Origin: Salminus brasiliensis
Taxonomy: Eukaryota; Chordata; Actinopteri; Characiformes; Bryconidae
Assembly (NCBI RefSeq): GCF_030463535.1
Contig: NC_132892.1
Coordinates: 29,104,341-29,168,340 of the forward strand
Direction of reading: 5' to 3'
Length of the DNA: 64,000 nt
Of the stretch, positions 50,299 to 62,495 are shown in pieces. The translations under genes were made by a program, and so were the position numbers. The notes beneath the pieces were generated by a model, which saw only the letters and a list, made by a program, of their open reading frames with translations, was not told the DNA's origin and ran no database searches. Position 1 is the stretch's first letter, and each line of letters begins with the position of its first letter.

Positions 50299-51203
50299 GT
50301 CATGATCCACTCGGTCTGACAATGACGGGAGAACACTCGCAGGGATGGACCGAAGCGAGGAGTTAATTAATAACAATAAACCATAAACAAAACAGAAATG
50401 CAGCACCAATTACTAGGGATAAGGAAGAACTAAAAACTGTGACAAACCATACTGGGCAAACAAAAGGAACACACCTGGGGCTGGTGAGGCACTAGGGCAG
50501 TGCTAGCTGCCGGGGCTGAGCCAATACCATTACTCAGAAACATAAACCTCCAAGCCGAGCCTGGGAAAGCTATGAACTAGGACATATAGAGTAGCGCTAG
50601 TCAGGCGCATTGAACTTACTAGACTTGAGAGCGTGAGGAGTCAGCCACCAGACCTAGACGACTGTTCCGGTCCGACGGTGAGGAGAGCTAACTGCTGAAG
50701 CAAGCTGGAGAGTCGCTCACTCCTGGAGCTCCAGGACCCCAGCTTGCAGATCGCCGCAGACCTGCAGTAGCTCCCTAATGGACCCTGAGATGAGAGCTGC
50801 TTAGCTAGTTAGCTTCCCCTGCTAAGCTAGCTAGGTAGAGAGAGAGAGTCCTCTTGTACAAGCAGGCACTCTACAGACCAGACCGGTGAATACTGAGTCT
50901 ATACCGTTAACTGAATAACCTGGGTGCATGTGGTGCACTAAGGGTAATCCTCGGCAACCAGCAGCTGACACTAGCCCTACTCAAATACACCAGCCCACAG
51001 GTGTAACACATTAACCAAACAAAGAATAGTCACCTGACAAACAAAACCAGAAACCAAAATGGCGACGAGGGGCGACAACCCGAAAGTCCATTGCAACATA
51101 AAAGTCCTTCCATGAATAAACATGACATGGTACATTAACAAATAGTTCATTCTTTCCTGTGAGCCGCGGCCTCTGGGGCGGGCGTGGCGGCGCGGGCGTG
51201 ACA
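50299..51203 (-). repeat. Gypsy LTR (element 5' side), adjacent to unit 7
   Basis: Near-identical to 45372-46278. On the minus strand it precedes gag, so it is the promoter-bearing LTR. It points away from unit 7 but lies only 39 bp from the unit 7 ISRE-like site. Confidence 0.92.
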
Positions 51204-51242
51204 GAAACAAGTTTTAGGAAGTGGTCTACTTACAAACACAGC

Positions 51243-51254
51243 TTTTACTTTCAC
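51243..51254 (+). promoter_or_regulatory. ISRE/IRF-like site, unit 7
   Basis: TTTTACTTTCAC, reverse complement GTGAAAGTAAAA, fits the IRF pattern. It lies only about 10 bp before the ATG, much closer than in units 1-4. The same sequence is at the same place in unit 8. Confidence 0.45.
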
Positions 51255-51264
51255 CATTTCAGCC

Positions 51265-54200
51265 ATGAAGATCGCTTGTGTTTTATCACTGCTCTTAAAT
51301 CTTCAGCAAGTGAGGACTGGTGAGTAATCTTCATTAGGTCTTTTGTAGACAAGCTTACTTGTAGATACAATTCCTTTACATCCAGGATTTGACTTAGTGA
51401 AAGGTCAATGCAGCTCCATGACATTGTCATGTATGTCCTTACTTACTTGTTTATGTACTACTGATCCTACGCAGCATTTATAATATTCTACAGCCTTTCC
51501 TGGTTTAGATCTAATTCACATTTGTCAATAATGAACAATCTGACTGTGGTGAAGATTCAGGATCGTAATTCCAGTTTTGTGGTCAAATTGAAGAAAGCAA
51601 TATTCTACAGTCACGACTTGTGGCTAAACGTTAGCTGGTTTGTGAGGTCAGAATGTTGGATGATCACCACCCCACCTCATCTCCAACTTATCCCAAAAGT
51701 ATTGGATGGAGCACTTTGCATTTCCACTGCATTTAACACTAACTTTACATTTACAGATCTTCAGTATGACAGCTGTGGTTACTGGGCTTCCTCTAAAGGA
51801 TTTGGGCTGCCTGAATTTACTGAAAGGAAGGTTCTGAATGATGTCACTGTCTACTACCATGACAGCACTATGAGGTCCAAAATGCCCTGTCCTGACTGGA
51901 TCAACACCACTGCAGGAAGAGATGTGTGGAGTAGTATTCATTTCTGGACAGACCACAACAGATATGTTAGTACCCTTGGATTGCAGTCGGCTACTGAACA
52001 GTTCAACCTGACAGGTAATCTGCTTTTTACACTTAAAATAGACAACACCTGAATCACTGCAGCAATCTAGGGTTGGGTGGTATCCACAGAATGACTCTGA
52101 TCTAGTGACTGCTGCTGAAAGAACAGAAAGCTCTCAAGATTTGTTCCATGGTTTTTGATCAGTAGCTCACCTGTTAAGCTCCATCGAGTATCAGACAGCT
52201 CAGATTAGCTGATTAGATCTGCTGAGCTACTGACACAAGCGCTGAGAATATCATCTCGTGTCTGAGAGCGAGTGGTGTTGGGAGTAACAGAAAGACAAAC
52301 TGAGAGAGCGGTTCTGCTGTATTTTAGTCAGTGAGCACTATCTAGCTTTATTTATAGAAGTTAGCCAGCACAGTAAACACCACACCCCGTGTTCCAGCTA
52401 ACTTAAGCTCAAATCTAAGCTTGTTTAGAGGATTAAACCTCATATCTGAGAGCACAGAGTCCAGGGAATGATCTCGGAAGTGTTTTCAGCTGATTTTAGG
52501 TACATTTGATATCCAGCTATTTTCAGAGTGTGACACCAATCACTGAGCGCACATGGGGGAATGAGCTTATTTGGCCGTTAACTAGATACAGTTAGATACA
52601 CTAACTAGACACAGAACATCTCTTTCTGACACAAACAGTTTAGAACAAGTGTAAACCTGTGAACTTCAAACCTTTACGGTCTCCCCCTGCTCACCTTACT
52701 GAGCTTCTTCAAATATAGCTCTTCCTATACTGTCACAGTTAACTACAGATAGTGTTGGGCCAAATCACCCATCAGTAATCTTAACACACTTAACACTGTT
52801 CACTATTGAACTGTTCACTGTTCACTCTTGAGTCTTACAGTGTCTTTTTTTTCTCTGATTCAGGTTCACTCTCTGACCAGAACATTTACCAAGCATCTGC
52901 TTGCTGCTCTCTGTACCCGAATGGGACTTACAGGGTATTGGTGACCCACGCATTCAATGGCAAGGACTTCACAAGTTTTGACATTAACACCAAGACATTT
53001 GTAGCTGCAGTTCCTCAGGCTGTCCTGTACAAGACTCTGAGGGAGAGAGATTCAGCCACTATAGAAGACATAGTAGCATATTACAGGACAAGATGTCTGG
53101 AACGACTGAATATATTAAAGCAAGCTCCAGGAGTCCACATTAGAAAAGGTCAGATATCTTCTTGACTTCTTCCTTCTTCACCTCATCCATTAAAGCTCTG
53201 TGTTATTACACATAAAGTAGCAAATTCAGAACTATGAACACCACACTGTCACACGATCGACCAGATATTAATTGCTAGATTATTGTATTCATATTGTAAG
53301 GAGCTGTATTCATTGTCCTTTTCAGAATCAGATGGATATGCTTTTGACAGTATTGCAGATTTGATTTCTCAAATTGATGAAACTTGTGAAGTGAAATTGT
53401 CAGTTGAAAGTTGGATAGAGAGTTGATGTGTATCTTTAGATTGTTTATCTTTTATGGCTTTACTGCGATTTTATAAGCATTTTGGAATTCTCTTAGAACT
53501 TTATTTTATTTTGATACTCAAACCAGGTAAAGATCCCAAAATGATCAACTACCCACATTACGATGTCCTACAGCGTCAGCTGTTACTACATACTACAGTA
53601 TTAGGTCTGACATTACAAACATTGAATTTCAGTGTAGAACAGATGTCATGAACCTTCTTGGTTATTTAGAAGTCCAACTACCCTCTTATTGTTTTCCCAG
53701 TTCCAGAAGTCAGGATCTTTGAGCAGCAGAAGGCCGGATCCATTACAGTCACATGTCATGTGACTGGGTTTTATCCCCGGGTGGTTCAGGTGGTTTGGCT
53801 CGGTCCAGATCTTCAGCCTGTGGATGAAGGGGTCACTGATGTGCTGCCCAATGAGGATGGCACGTACCAGACCAGAAAGAGTGTGATAGTTCCAGAGGAG
53901 GATGTAGGAGAACACACCTACAGCTGTGTAGTGCTGCATAGCAGCGTACCGGACAACATCACCAGAGTCTGGGGTATGAGGACTTCTGCACATCATTAAA
54001 TGTTTTAGTTAATGAATTCTTAATCTATCAGTACTGAACACTTCTTCTCCTGAACTTCCTGAAACTGATTGTCCTGTTAAAGGACATTTCAGCCTAAAAC
54101 TAGCATTAAATATGTGATCTGTCCCTCATTCAGTTCATCACTACAGAGGTTTTCAGACTACAGACTTTTTGTACAGCAGTGAAACTTGTGTAAAACTCAG

Positions 54201-54738
54201 TGAAAACAGACCTGCTTTCTTCTGCAGGTGGAGAGAAAGCTGGAGGAATGGCTGTCTGGATATCTCTTGTCTGTATTTGGTTGTTGGCTGCTGGAATTGG
54301 GCTTGGAGTGTGGTGGCGCTGCAGAACTCGAGGTAAGCAACTCAATTACTGCACTATTAATGGTCATTAAATACATCAAAAATCCAATTGTTTATTTCTG
54401 GATAAATCTTAGTGAACATTATTTAAAGTAAAACAGTTTTTGATTTGTATCGTCCTACATCAACTAAGGTCTAGCTTATTTTTTTCATATTATTATACAT
54501 AACATGTTAAATATTGTGTTTAAGTACTCGCAGAAAAACTAAACACTAAAATTTAACAGTTTTTTATACTGGAATTTTCTTTAAAATGCAAGTCTTTGTT
54601 TTTCCAAAAGATCATATACTTAAATTCAGAACTATGAATTTTTGAAATCAGTATGCTCTACATGAAAATACACCCTGTGTTGAAAATGGCTTCACATGTA
54701 ACAATCATTTGTGTTCTCCTTTAGATGCTGTCATTTGA
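51265..54738 (+). CDS. MHC class I-like heavy chain, unit 7 (complete)
   Basis: Exons: 51265-51319 signal (MKIACVLSLLLNLQQVRT), 51757-52014, 52864-53148, 53701-53973, 54228-54332, 54725-54738 (DAVI); 329 residues. This is the most compact complete gene: intron 1 is only 437 bp because a deletion joins a MITE fragment directly to the alpha1 acceptor region. Alpha1 begins SCGYWASS and has SSIHFWTDHNRYVSTL; alpha2 has ASACC and [17 protein letters not shown] has [16 protein letters not shown]. Alpha3 equals the array consensus. The Gypsy element separates it from most of its ancestral promoter. The 3' flank matches unit 6, so the two are sister duplicates. Confidence 0.86.
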
Positions 54739-56430
54739 ACCCGCTGTGTGAATACTATAAATAATAGTCTACTGCTAATATGGAGATATAGAGTCTATTT
54801 TATTTTCACATTAAGTTTTTGCGTTGTCAGTAATTTTATTTATGCACTGTTATAACTAGCAGAGGTGGTTCTATTGCACAGTTATAGTCATTAGTGAAAA
54901 ATATGTGTATACATTTTAGTGTTTATAGTTTTCATACCTACAAAACCAAACAATTAAACACTAGAAAGAATGAGACTGTAAGGGCTCAGTCCACACCACC
55001 AGTCACCAGCAGGGGGTCATGGTGGTGTAGTAAGGAAGCAGCTGGGAACAGCTCTAAAAACTCAATTTCCCAGAAGCCCCAGCACTGATTGTTGCTGATC
55101 AGATGCGCCTGATGGGCTCTGAATAAAAGCTCTTCCAAATAGTGGCTCAGTGCTGCACCTTTGTAGAGGGGCAGACGGTAAACTGGTAAAGAGATCGCGA
55201 GAAACAAAAAGAAGAAAAGAAAAAGGAAAGAAAAAACAAGACAAGACAAGTCAAGTCAAGTGGATTCTTGATTTAGGAAAGAAATCCTGTGTTTAAAGTG
55301 TGAGCTGATCCAGGGGCCTTAGATGTGCCTTTAAATGTATTAATTTCTGTGAAAAACATTTCAGTTACAGCCTTATTTTCAGCCCCAAGACTGAAGGTGT
55401 CTTTTGTTGAACCCTGTTTGATGTTTATTGCCTCCCTTTGTTTGAGTGCACTGTTTTGTGTGTCTCCTTTTTTTCCCACCACTTCCTGGAGTTTATTTTC
55501 TACTCAGCAGTGAGAATACAAAAACAAGAAACTAACATTACAATAGATGTAGCGATATAGACCAAAATAAAATAAGAGATAAAAGAATAATCAGTAAGAG
55601 AGTAATAAGCTCATTCTAAACATTTGCACAGCACTTAGTAAACCTGCCTGTCATGCACTCTTTATATGTATGTATTTATTTATTATGGATTTGTTAAGTA
55701 TACTGCTTTATTAATACTTATCTACAACAAACTGCACTAGACCAAGTCCATGAAGGTCAAAGCTATTTTAAAAGACATTTCTTCAGTTTTATGTGTTTAG
55801 TTGTTTTACCTCCATCTCTCAATGTTGTTTAACTGAAGATCAAATGTTCATATGTTTAAATCTATCAACAATAGAAAGGTTTAAAGGAAGCCCTGTCCTT
55901 TCCTTCAGCAAACTGATTTTGCTGGGTAGCGAGGCTGTTAAAGAGGTCCACCATTTCCACAATGTAAAAATGTAGAACAAGGCAGAAGATGAATTTAACA
56001 TGTTTTTAAAGTTTTCTGTGTTTTTTTATTTCAGTTGAATCAAACCAGTGAAACTGAACCATTTAAAGCTTTTAAGGTTGAACTGATGAACCACTTTTAT
56101 ACTGCATTTCTTATCAAACCAGCCAGGATCTCCTAGTTTCTTGTTCTTCTACTACAGAGGTAAAGTCTCTTGAACCCTGTGTCTAGCTGTCTAAACCTCT
56201 GCACTGTGCTGTTTGGACACAGTCGGTGTGTTTAGTAGAGCTGTGTTACAGCTGCAGTAATTCCCTGTGCATTCTGGGTATGGGTGGTTTCAGCAGTGTC
56301 AGGGGACAGTGTTCTTCCAGTGAAATCAGACTCAACCTGATTATTGTTCATGTGTGAGTACTGCTGAGTGATTTAATACTGACATCTACTGATGAGTGAA
56401 TGTATTGCTTTCCTGTTTTGAATAAAGATT

Positions 56431-56873
56431 CACTATATGGACAAAAGTATTGGGACGCCTGCTCATTTATTGTTTCTTCTGAAATCAACGGTATAAAAAA
56501 GAGCTGATCCTGCTTTTGTTGGAGTGACTGTCTCTACTGTCCAGGGAAGAAGGCTTTCTACTAGATTTTGGAGAAGCATTGCTGTGAGGATTTGCTTGCA
56601 TTCTGCAAAATAGTGAGGTTAGGATGTTGGATGATCACCACCCCATCTTATCTCATCCCCAACTCCCCAACGTATCCCATATTGGATGGAGCACTATCCA
56701 TCATTCCAGAGAACACAATAGTTCCATTGCTACACAGCCCAATGCTGGGGGGCCTTATACCCCGCTAGCCCACAACTGGCAGCTTCAGGCAGCATGGTGC
56801 TAATGGGTTCATGTTTATCTACTCCAAAGAGTCGTATTCTATTGGCAGTACTTATGTACAGGGACTAGACAAG
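56431..56873 (+). mobile_element. MITE, paralogue of 44712-45142
   Basis: Starts cactatatggacaaaagta and ends at the same truncation point (ggactagacaag) as its paralogue, so it was duplicated with the spacer. Confidence 0.65.
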
Positions 56874-57148
56874 TTTACTTTTTAGTTTAGTTTACTTGAT
56901 TAATTGATGTTGACCAGATGCTTTTGGTCTAGATTTGGTCCAGATTGAGCAACCCCTCACATTTTGTTCTGGTTTTCCTCCTCTGACATTTACTAGAAAG
57001 GAGTATTTATAAATAAATAATAAATAAACATTAAAAACAACATATTTTGGACTCTCTGATGGGTCATCTGACACACTGACAGCTGACTAGTTAAATCATG
57101 CTGATGAACGAAACAAGTTTTAGGAAGTGGTCTACTGACAAACACAGC

Positions 57149-57160
57149 TTTTACTTTCAC
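57149..57160 (+). promoter_or_regulatory. ISRE/IRF-like site, unit 8
   Basis: TTTTACTTTCAC, 10 bp before the ATG, identical to unit 7 but with the native upstream flank still attached. Confidence 0.45.
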
Positions 57161-57170
57161 CATTTCAGCC

Positions 57171-57454
57171 ATGAAGATCGCTTGTGTTTTATTACTGCTC
57201 TTAAATCTTCAGCAAGTAAGGACTGGTGAGTAATCTTCATTAGGTCTTTTGTAGACCAGTTTCAAATCTCTTCAGATTCAGGAATCGTTCAGTATATATA
57301 TATATATATATATACATTTACATTTATGGCATTTAGCAGACGCTCTTATCCAGAGCGACTTGCAAAGTGCATTGCTATTTACTCAAGAAAACCTCAGCTA
57401 GTTAGAATAGACTAATAGCTCAAAGATACCTCTAATCTTAGACATTACTAAACT

Positions 57455-57538
<84 letters not shown>

Positions 57539-60500
57539 CTATATATATGTTAATTGTTCAGTTAAGTTTTATTGCAGCATGTTCTGACTTCCATGACCTT
57601 ATTTCCTTTTTAGTTCACTTTGGGTCCTAAGCATAACATTTACAAAATTCCACAGCCTTTTCTGGAGGCTGTTCTCCGACAGTTCTTATTTGAGGTGACC
57701 TCACTTTTAATATATATGGAATTTGTTCACAGATCAAAAAAGCTCAAAAAAGGAACAAGGATATTTTTAAACATTTTTATGGTATCATGTCAGTCTTCAC
57801 TTTATTTAATGAAATAATGAAAAAGTCGGCTCAATTCTCATTTCCACTGCATTTAACACTAACTTTACTGTTACAGATCTTCAGTATGACAGCTGTGGTT
57901 ACTGGACGTACTCTAAAGGATTTGGGCTGCCTGAATTTACAGAAAGGATCGTTCTGAATGATGTCACTGTCTACTACCATGACAGCAGTTTAAGGTCCAA
58001 AATGCCCTGTCCTGACTGGATCAACACCACTGCAGGGAAAGAGGAGTGGAGTAGCATTCATGCCTGGTCAGTCCACAGCAGATATGTTAGTGCCCTTGGG
58101 TTTCAGTCAGCAACTAAACAGTTCAACCTGACAGGTAATCTGCTTTTCAACACCTGATTACCAGCGTTTCTGACCACATTTCTCGACCAGCATTAAAGGT
58201 TTCTACTTTTCAAAGTGTAGAAAGTAACTGAATAAATGGCCTGAGATTTTGAAAACTTTTGAAAATGCAAAATGGTAGGTAAACCGTTAATAAAAATAAA
58301 TGAATTAAAACCTGCATCATATATACTTAATGATAAATCATGCACCAATACTAGCAAAGCTTCCTCTTTAAATATACCACTGTTAATATGGACCTGACTA
58401 CAGATAGTTTGGACCAAATTACCTATCAGTAATTTTATTCACTCTGTCTTACAGTGTTTGGAATGAGACAGTATTTGTTGTGTCTCTGATTCAGGTTCAC
58501 TGTCTGACCAGAACATTTACCAAGCATCTGGATGCTGCTCTCTGTATCCAGATGGGACTTACAGGGCATTTGTGACCCACGCATTCAATGGAAAGGACTT
58601 TTTAAGTTTGGACTTTAAAAGGAAGACATTTGTAGCTGCAGTTCCTCAGGCTGTCCTGTACAAGACTCTGAGGGAGAGAGATTCAGCCACTATAGAAGAG
58701 ATAGTAGCATATTACAGGACAAGATGTCTGGATCGACTGAATATATTAAAGCAAGCTCCAGGAGTCCTCATCAGAAAAGGTCAGATATCTTCTTGACTTC
58801 TTCCTTCTTCACTGCATCCTTAAATGACATTACAGTCATTTACACAAACGGCCATGTCCTTGCATTTTCCACTTTTAAAATTTTCTTGATGAATGGGCTA
58901 ATAGAAATGCTTGAAATACAATCTGTTTACACTGACTTCTACTGAAAGTTAAGAAGGGTTTTTCCTTCTCTTGTAAAGTTGCAATTATGGAGATATGAAT
59001 GTTTTTGTAAGGCAGCGATGATGAAGTTCAACTGCATAAATATTTGCAGTAATGTTAATTTTACATACTAATTTCACCTTTTGTTTGATAAACTTGTTAC
59101 AGAACATCATATTTTACTCTAGAACCAATTTTCGGTTCTTAACACTACAAGCATGTATTCCTAATATCTAGAACAGATATCAAGGAACTTCTAGGTCATT
59201 TAGGTGGTTATAAGGTGGATTTTTCCTCTTGTCGTTTTTCCCAGTTCCAGAGGTCAGGATCATTGAGCAGCAGAAGGTCGGCTCCATTACAGTCACGTGT
59301 CATGTGACTGGGTTTTACCCCCCGGTGGTTCAGATGGTTTGGCTTGGCCCAGATCTTCAGCCTGTGGATGAAGGGGTCACTGATGTTCTGCCGAATGAGG
59401 ACGGCACGTACCAGACCAGAAAGAGTGTGATAGTTCCAGAGGAGGATGTAGGAGAACACACCTACAGCTGTGTAGTGCTGCATAGCAGCGTACCGGACAA
59501 CATCACCAGAGTCTGGGGTATGAGGACTTCTGCACATCATTAAATGTTTTAGTTAATGAATTCTTAATCTATCAGTACTGAACACTTCTTCTCCTGAACT
59601 TCCTACATTTAAATTTACAGCATTTAGCTGACGCTCTTATCCAGAGCGACTTACAAGGTAACTCGTATTACAGAGGTGGGCCAATGTAGTGTTAGGAGTC
59701 TTGCCCAGGGACTCATACATACAGGGACGCAGCATACGGTCACCCAGACTGTGAATCGAACCCTGGTCTCCCACATGGTGTAATATGGTATGGCTCACTG
59801 GCAGCTAGTGGTTTTATCTGTTGTGCCACACCAACTCCTGAAACTGATTGTTCTGTAAAAGGACATTTCAGCCTAAAACTAGCATTAAATATGTGATCTG
59901 TTCCTCATTCAGTTCATCACTACAGAGGTTTTCAGACTACAGACTTTTTGTACAGCAGTGAAACTTGTGTAAAACTCAGTGAAAACAGACCTGCTTTCTT
60001 CTGCAGGTGGAGGGAAAGCTGGAGGAATGGCTGTCTGGATATCTCTTGTCTGTATTTGGTTGTTGGCTGCTGGAATTGGGCTTGTAGTGTGGTGGTACAG
60101 AACTCGAGGTAAGCAACTCAACTATAGTACAACAACAAAAAAAAGGGCATAAAAGACCCAAATTTGTATCCCTGTGTTTGAGAAGAACCTTGTGAAGAAT
60201 CTTATAAAGAATGATGTGGAGATTTATACATATATATTTTATAATTGCATATATATATATATGCAATTTCTGATCATTACATTTGTTACAAATCCAAGCT
60301 TATTTCAGAGGACATCCTAGTGAACAGTATTTCACAGTAAAACATCTGTATTGTTCCATATTTTAATGAGCAGGTTTATTCTACACCAGCTCAATTTAGG
60401 GTTTAGTTGGCCACATTTCAATATTGTGCTGCATAGAAGTTAACCATTAAATCACATGTTAAATACTAGGTTTAAGCACTTACAGAATGGCTAAACAACA

Positions 60501-60631
60501 CCAAGAATAATGTTTTACTTTAAAATGTACTTATGAATTATAACATTCAGTATTTGAAAGTACACCATGTGTTCAAAATGGCTTCACAGCTAACAATCAT
60601 TATTGTGTCTCCTATAGATGCTGTGATCTGA
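57171..60631 (+). CDS. MHC class I-like heavy chain, unit 8 (complete)
   Basis: Exons: 57171-57225 signal (MKIACVLLLLLNLQQVRT), 57877-58134, 58495-58779, 59245-59517, 60007-60108, 60618-60631 (DAVI); 328 residues, one codon shorter in the TM exon (VVWWYRTR, lacking the cysteine residues found next to the membrane in other units). Alpha1 is distinctive: WTYSKGFG, AGKEEWSSIHAWSVHSRYVSA. Alpha2 has YPDGTYRAF and FLSLDFKRKTF. Alpha3 has YPPVVQMVW in place of YPRVVQVVW. Intron 3 lacks the L1 relic and resembles the stray sequence in unit 9 intron 1. Intron 1 carries an AT microsatellite and a LINE-tail repeat, intron 4 a SINE. The gene looks functional. Confidence 0.86.
57317..57430 (-). mobile_element. 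LINE 3' tail fragment in unit 8 intron 1
   Basis: Contains tggcatttagcagacgctct and tatccagagcgacttgcaaa. The reverse complement matches the tail of the LINE fragment at 2600-2760, including the adjoining ctagctgaggtt region. AT microsatellites flank it on both sides. Confidence 0.6.
57456..57532. repeat. (AT)n microsatellite, unit 8 intron 1
   Basis: About 75 bp of nearly pure AT. Confidence 0.9.
59605..59839 (-). mobile_element. tRNA-derived SINE in unit 8 intron 4
   Basis: On the minus strand a head with B-box GGTTCGATTCA is followed by a body and a tail with gtcgctctggataagagcgt, the tail shared with the local LINE family. All other units read continuously through the spot (gaacttcctgaaactg), so the insertion is specific to unit 8. 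Flanking cttcct and actcct are an imperfect target-site duplication. Confidence 0.75.
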
Positions 60632-61229
60632 ACATTGGGATAAATAACAGTCCATGGAGTCGATGGGTTCCGTTGCTTTAAATTATTTACATGCTTTTGT
60701 ATGTTCACAATATGTTTTCTGGATTGTGAGTAGTTTATTTATGCACTGTTTGAACTAGCAGAGGTGTCTCATTTACACAGTAACTATTATAGTTTTCAAA
60801 AAAGAGGACACTGGGGACACCCGTTAGGATAGGTTAGGATGTTGTGGCTGGGGGGCTTCCACCAGGCCTAAGTTGTAGGACCATGGCAGTGTTGTAGATG
60901 TTAATTATCTCTAAAATCATACAGCTATAAATATATAAACATTTGCTTTGATTTACATACACTAAGAAATAGCCTCTATTGCTAAATCCTCTCCGTTCAT
61001 TCCAGCTTATGAGTCTTGAAATAAAATCAGTAAAAAGCAAAACAAAAAAAGATTTCATAATTCATCATTTTTACATGTTTTTTTATTTTTATTCCCATGT
61101 AAAAAATACATCAATAAAATGAAAAGGTCACAAAGTCAAACTGATTTGTGTTTATTTATATAGAGCCAACACTCCCATCTTAGATAAGTTTAGAGTTATT
61201 CTTTACCAGTTTAACTAAGGCCTGGCTGG

Positions 61230-61580
61230 TCACATCATGAATGGCCATAAAAAAATGAAAGCAAAAACCCTTTTTTGAATTCATGCACATATGTCTGTTT
61301 GGATTGTCCACCATGACCAAAGCTAAGTTTGGGGGAGTAAAGATGAAGCACTCAACCCCAAGGTCACTGTATCAGCTGTTAAGCATGGTGGTGGTGGTAG
61401 TACATTGCACAAAGTGGATGAATAAAGTAGGTTAATATTAAGTTGTTGAAATGAACTTCCTGAGGTCTTGACCTTAATCCTATTGAAAATATGTGGGTGT
61501 CAGGACACCACCAAATTTAACTGAGTTCCACCAGTTTTGCCAAGTAGACTGGTTAAATATCCAACCAGTATTCTGACAGA
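61230..61580 (+). mobile_element. Tc1-like transposase relic
   Basis: Plus-strand fragments read V-K-H-G-G-G-G-G and A-L-H-K-V-D, then L-D-L-N-P-I-E-N-M-W-V, all hallmark stretches of Tc1 transposases in the correct order but with large deletions between them. It differs from the element in unit 6 intron 2. Confidence 0.6.
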
Positions 61581-62224
61581 AGCTTGTTTGATGGCTACCA
61601 AAAGCATCTGGTCAGGTATTGCTCACTTGATTGATTGATTGATTTGACCAGATGCAGGTCCTCCCACCATGACCTGATCCTGTTGGTCTACCAATGTTTT
61701 CACAATCCCACTCAACAATGTATGTTTGCCTGGTCCCCTGCTTCTTAGATTCAGGTGTGTGGATTTGAAGGCTCTGGTATGATAGTGCTGGTCCTTAGCT
61801 ATTAGTTATAGAGCAACTCCTCCTGGTTGCTCCTGGTTCCCTTCTGCCATTTCCTAGAAAGGAGTATTTAAAAATGGACAAAATTAAAAAAGAAAAATGT
61901 TTTTCAGGTTTTAAATTGTGCATCAATCATAATCATAAACCTTTTGTGGGATTTTGACTCTCTGATGGATGATTAATAGATAGATACTGAGTGAATAAAC
62001 ATGAGCATATATTTTATTGAAGTAAAGTTTAAAATTTCAATAGTATCCAGGAGTGCAGATGTACAGAATGTGCAGTAAAGTGTAAGGGGCAGCTACTGGA
62101 AAGGCTGTCAGAGAGCATATCTCTGCCATACTGACAGCTGGAGTAGTGAAATCATGCCAATGCACAAAACAACGTGCTACACAGTGAATGCTGCTGTAGG
62201 GCGTGGCCTAGTGACAAACCCCAC

Positions 62225-62236
62225 TTTTACTTTCAC
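62225..62236 (+). promoter_or_regulatory. ISRE/IRF-like site, unit 9
   Basis: TTTTACTTTCAC, 14 bp before the ATG. Confidence 0.45.
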
Positions 62237-62250
62237 TATCACAAACCGCC

Positions 62251-62459
62251 ATGAAGATCGCTTGTGTTTTATTTCTCCTCTTCTATCTTCAGCAAGTGAG
62301 CACTGGTGAGTAATCTTCATGAGGTCTTTAGACTGTAGACCAGTTTTAAATCTCTTTAGATGCAGGAATCATTCAGGACATTGCATTTAAACTTAGAGAT
62401 CTTAGCGTGGCGGAACAGCCTTTAAGCAAGTAAGAGTCATATATACATACATGTTTATT

Positions 62460-62495
<36 letters not shown>

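Larger units (their letters stand above)
45372..51203 (-). mobile_element. Ty3/Gypsy chromovirus LTR retrotransposon
   Basis: A 5.8-kb element read on the minus strand, flanked by a 5-bp target-site duplication GAAAC (45367-45371 and 51204-51208). The unit 8 promoter still has the single intact site (57110-57114). LTRs: 45372-46278 (907 bp) and 50299-51203 (905 bp), each TG..CA on the plus strand. I count about six small differences plus short indels between them, indicating a recent insertion. A purine-rich tract (ttggggagggtac on the minus strand) adjoins the downstream LTR. The coding order gag, protease, RT, RNase H, integrase, chromodomain is the Gypsy order. Several frame breaks make the copy defective. 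Its upstream LTR ends 61 bp before the unit 7 ATG. Confidence 0.92.
54739..57170. other. Spacer between units 7 and 8
   Basis: An uninterrupted homologue of the spacer after unit 6, without the SINE-like insertion and the Gypsy element. It contains the possible solo LTR-like block (about 54980-55260), a MITE at 56431-56873, and the unit 8 promoter flank with the empty Gypsy target site at 57110-57114. Confidence 0.6.
60632..62250. other. Spacer between units 8 and 9
   Basis: A 3' flank related to that of units 1-3 up to about 61140, then a Tc1-like relic (about 61230-61580), then unassigned sequence with no supported gene, and the unit 9 promoter with an ISRE-like site. Confidence 0.55.
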
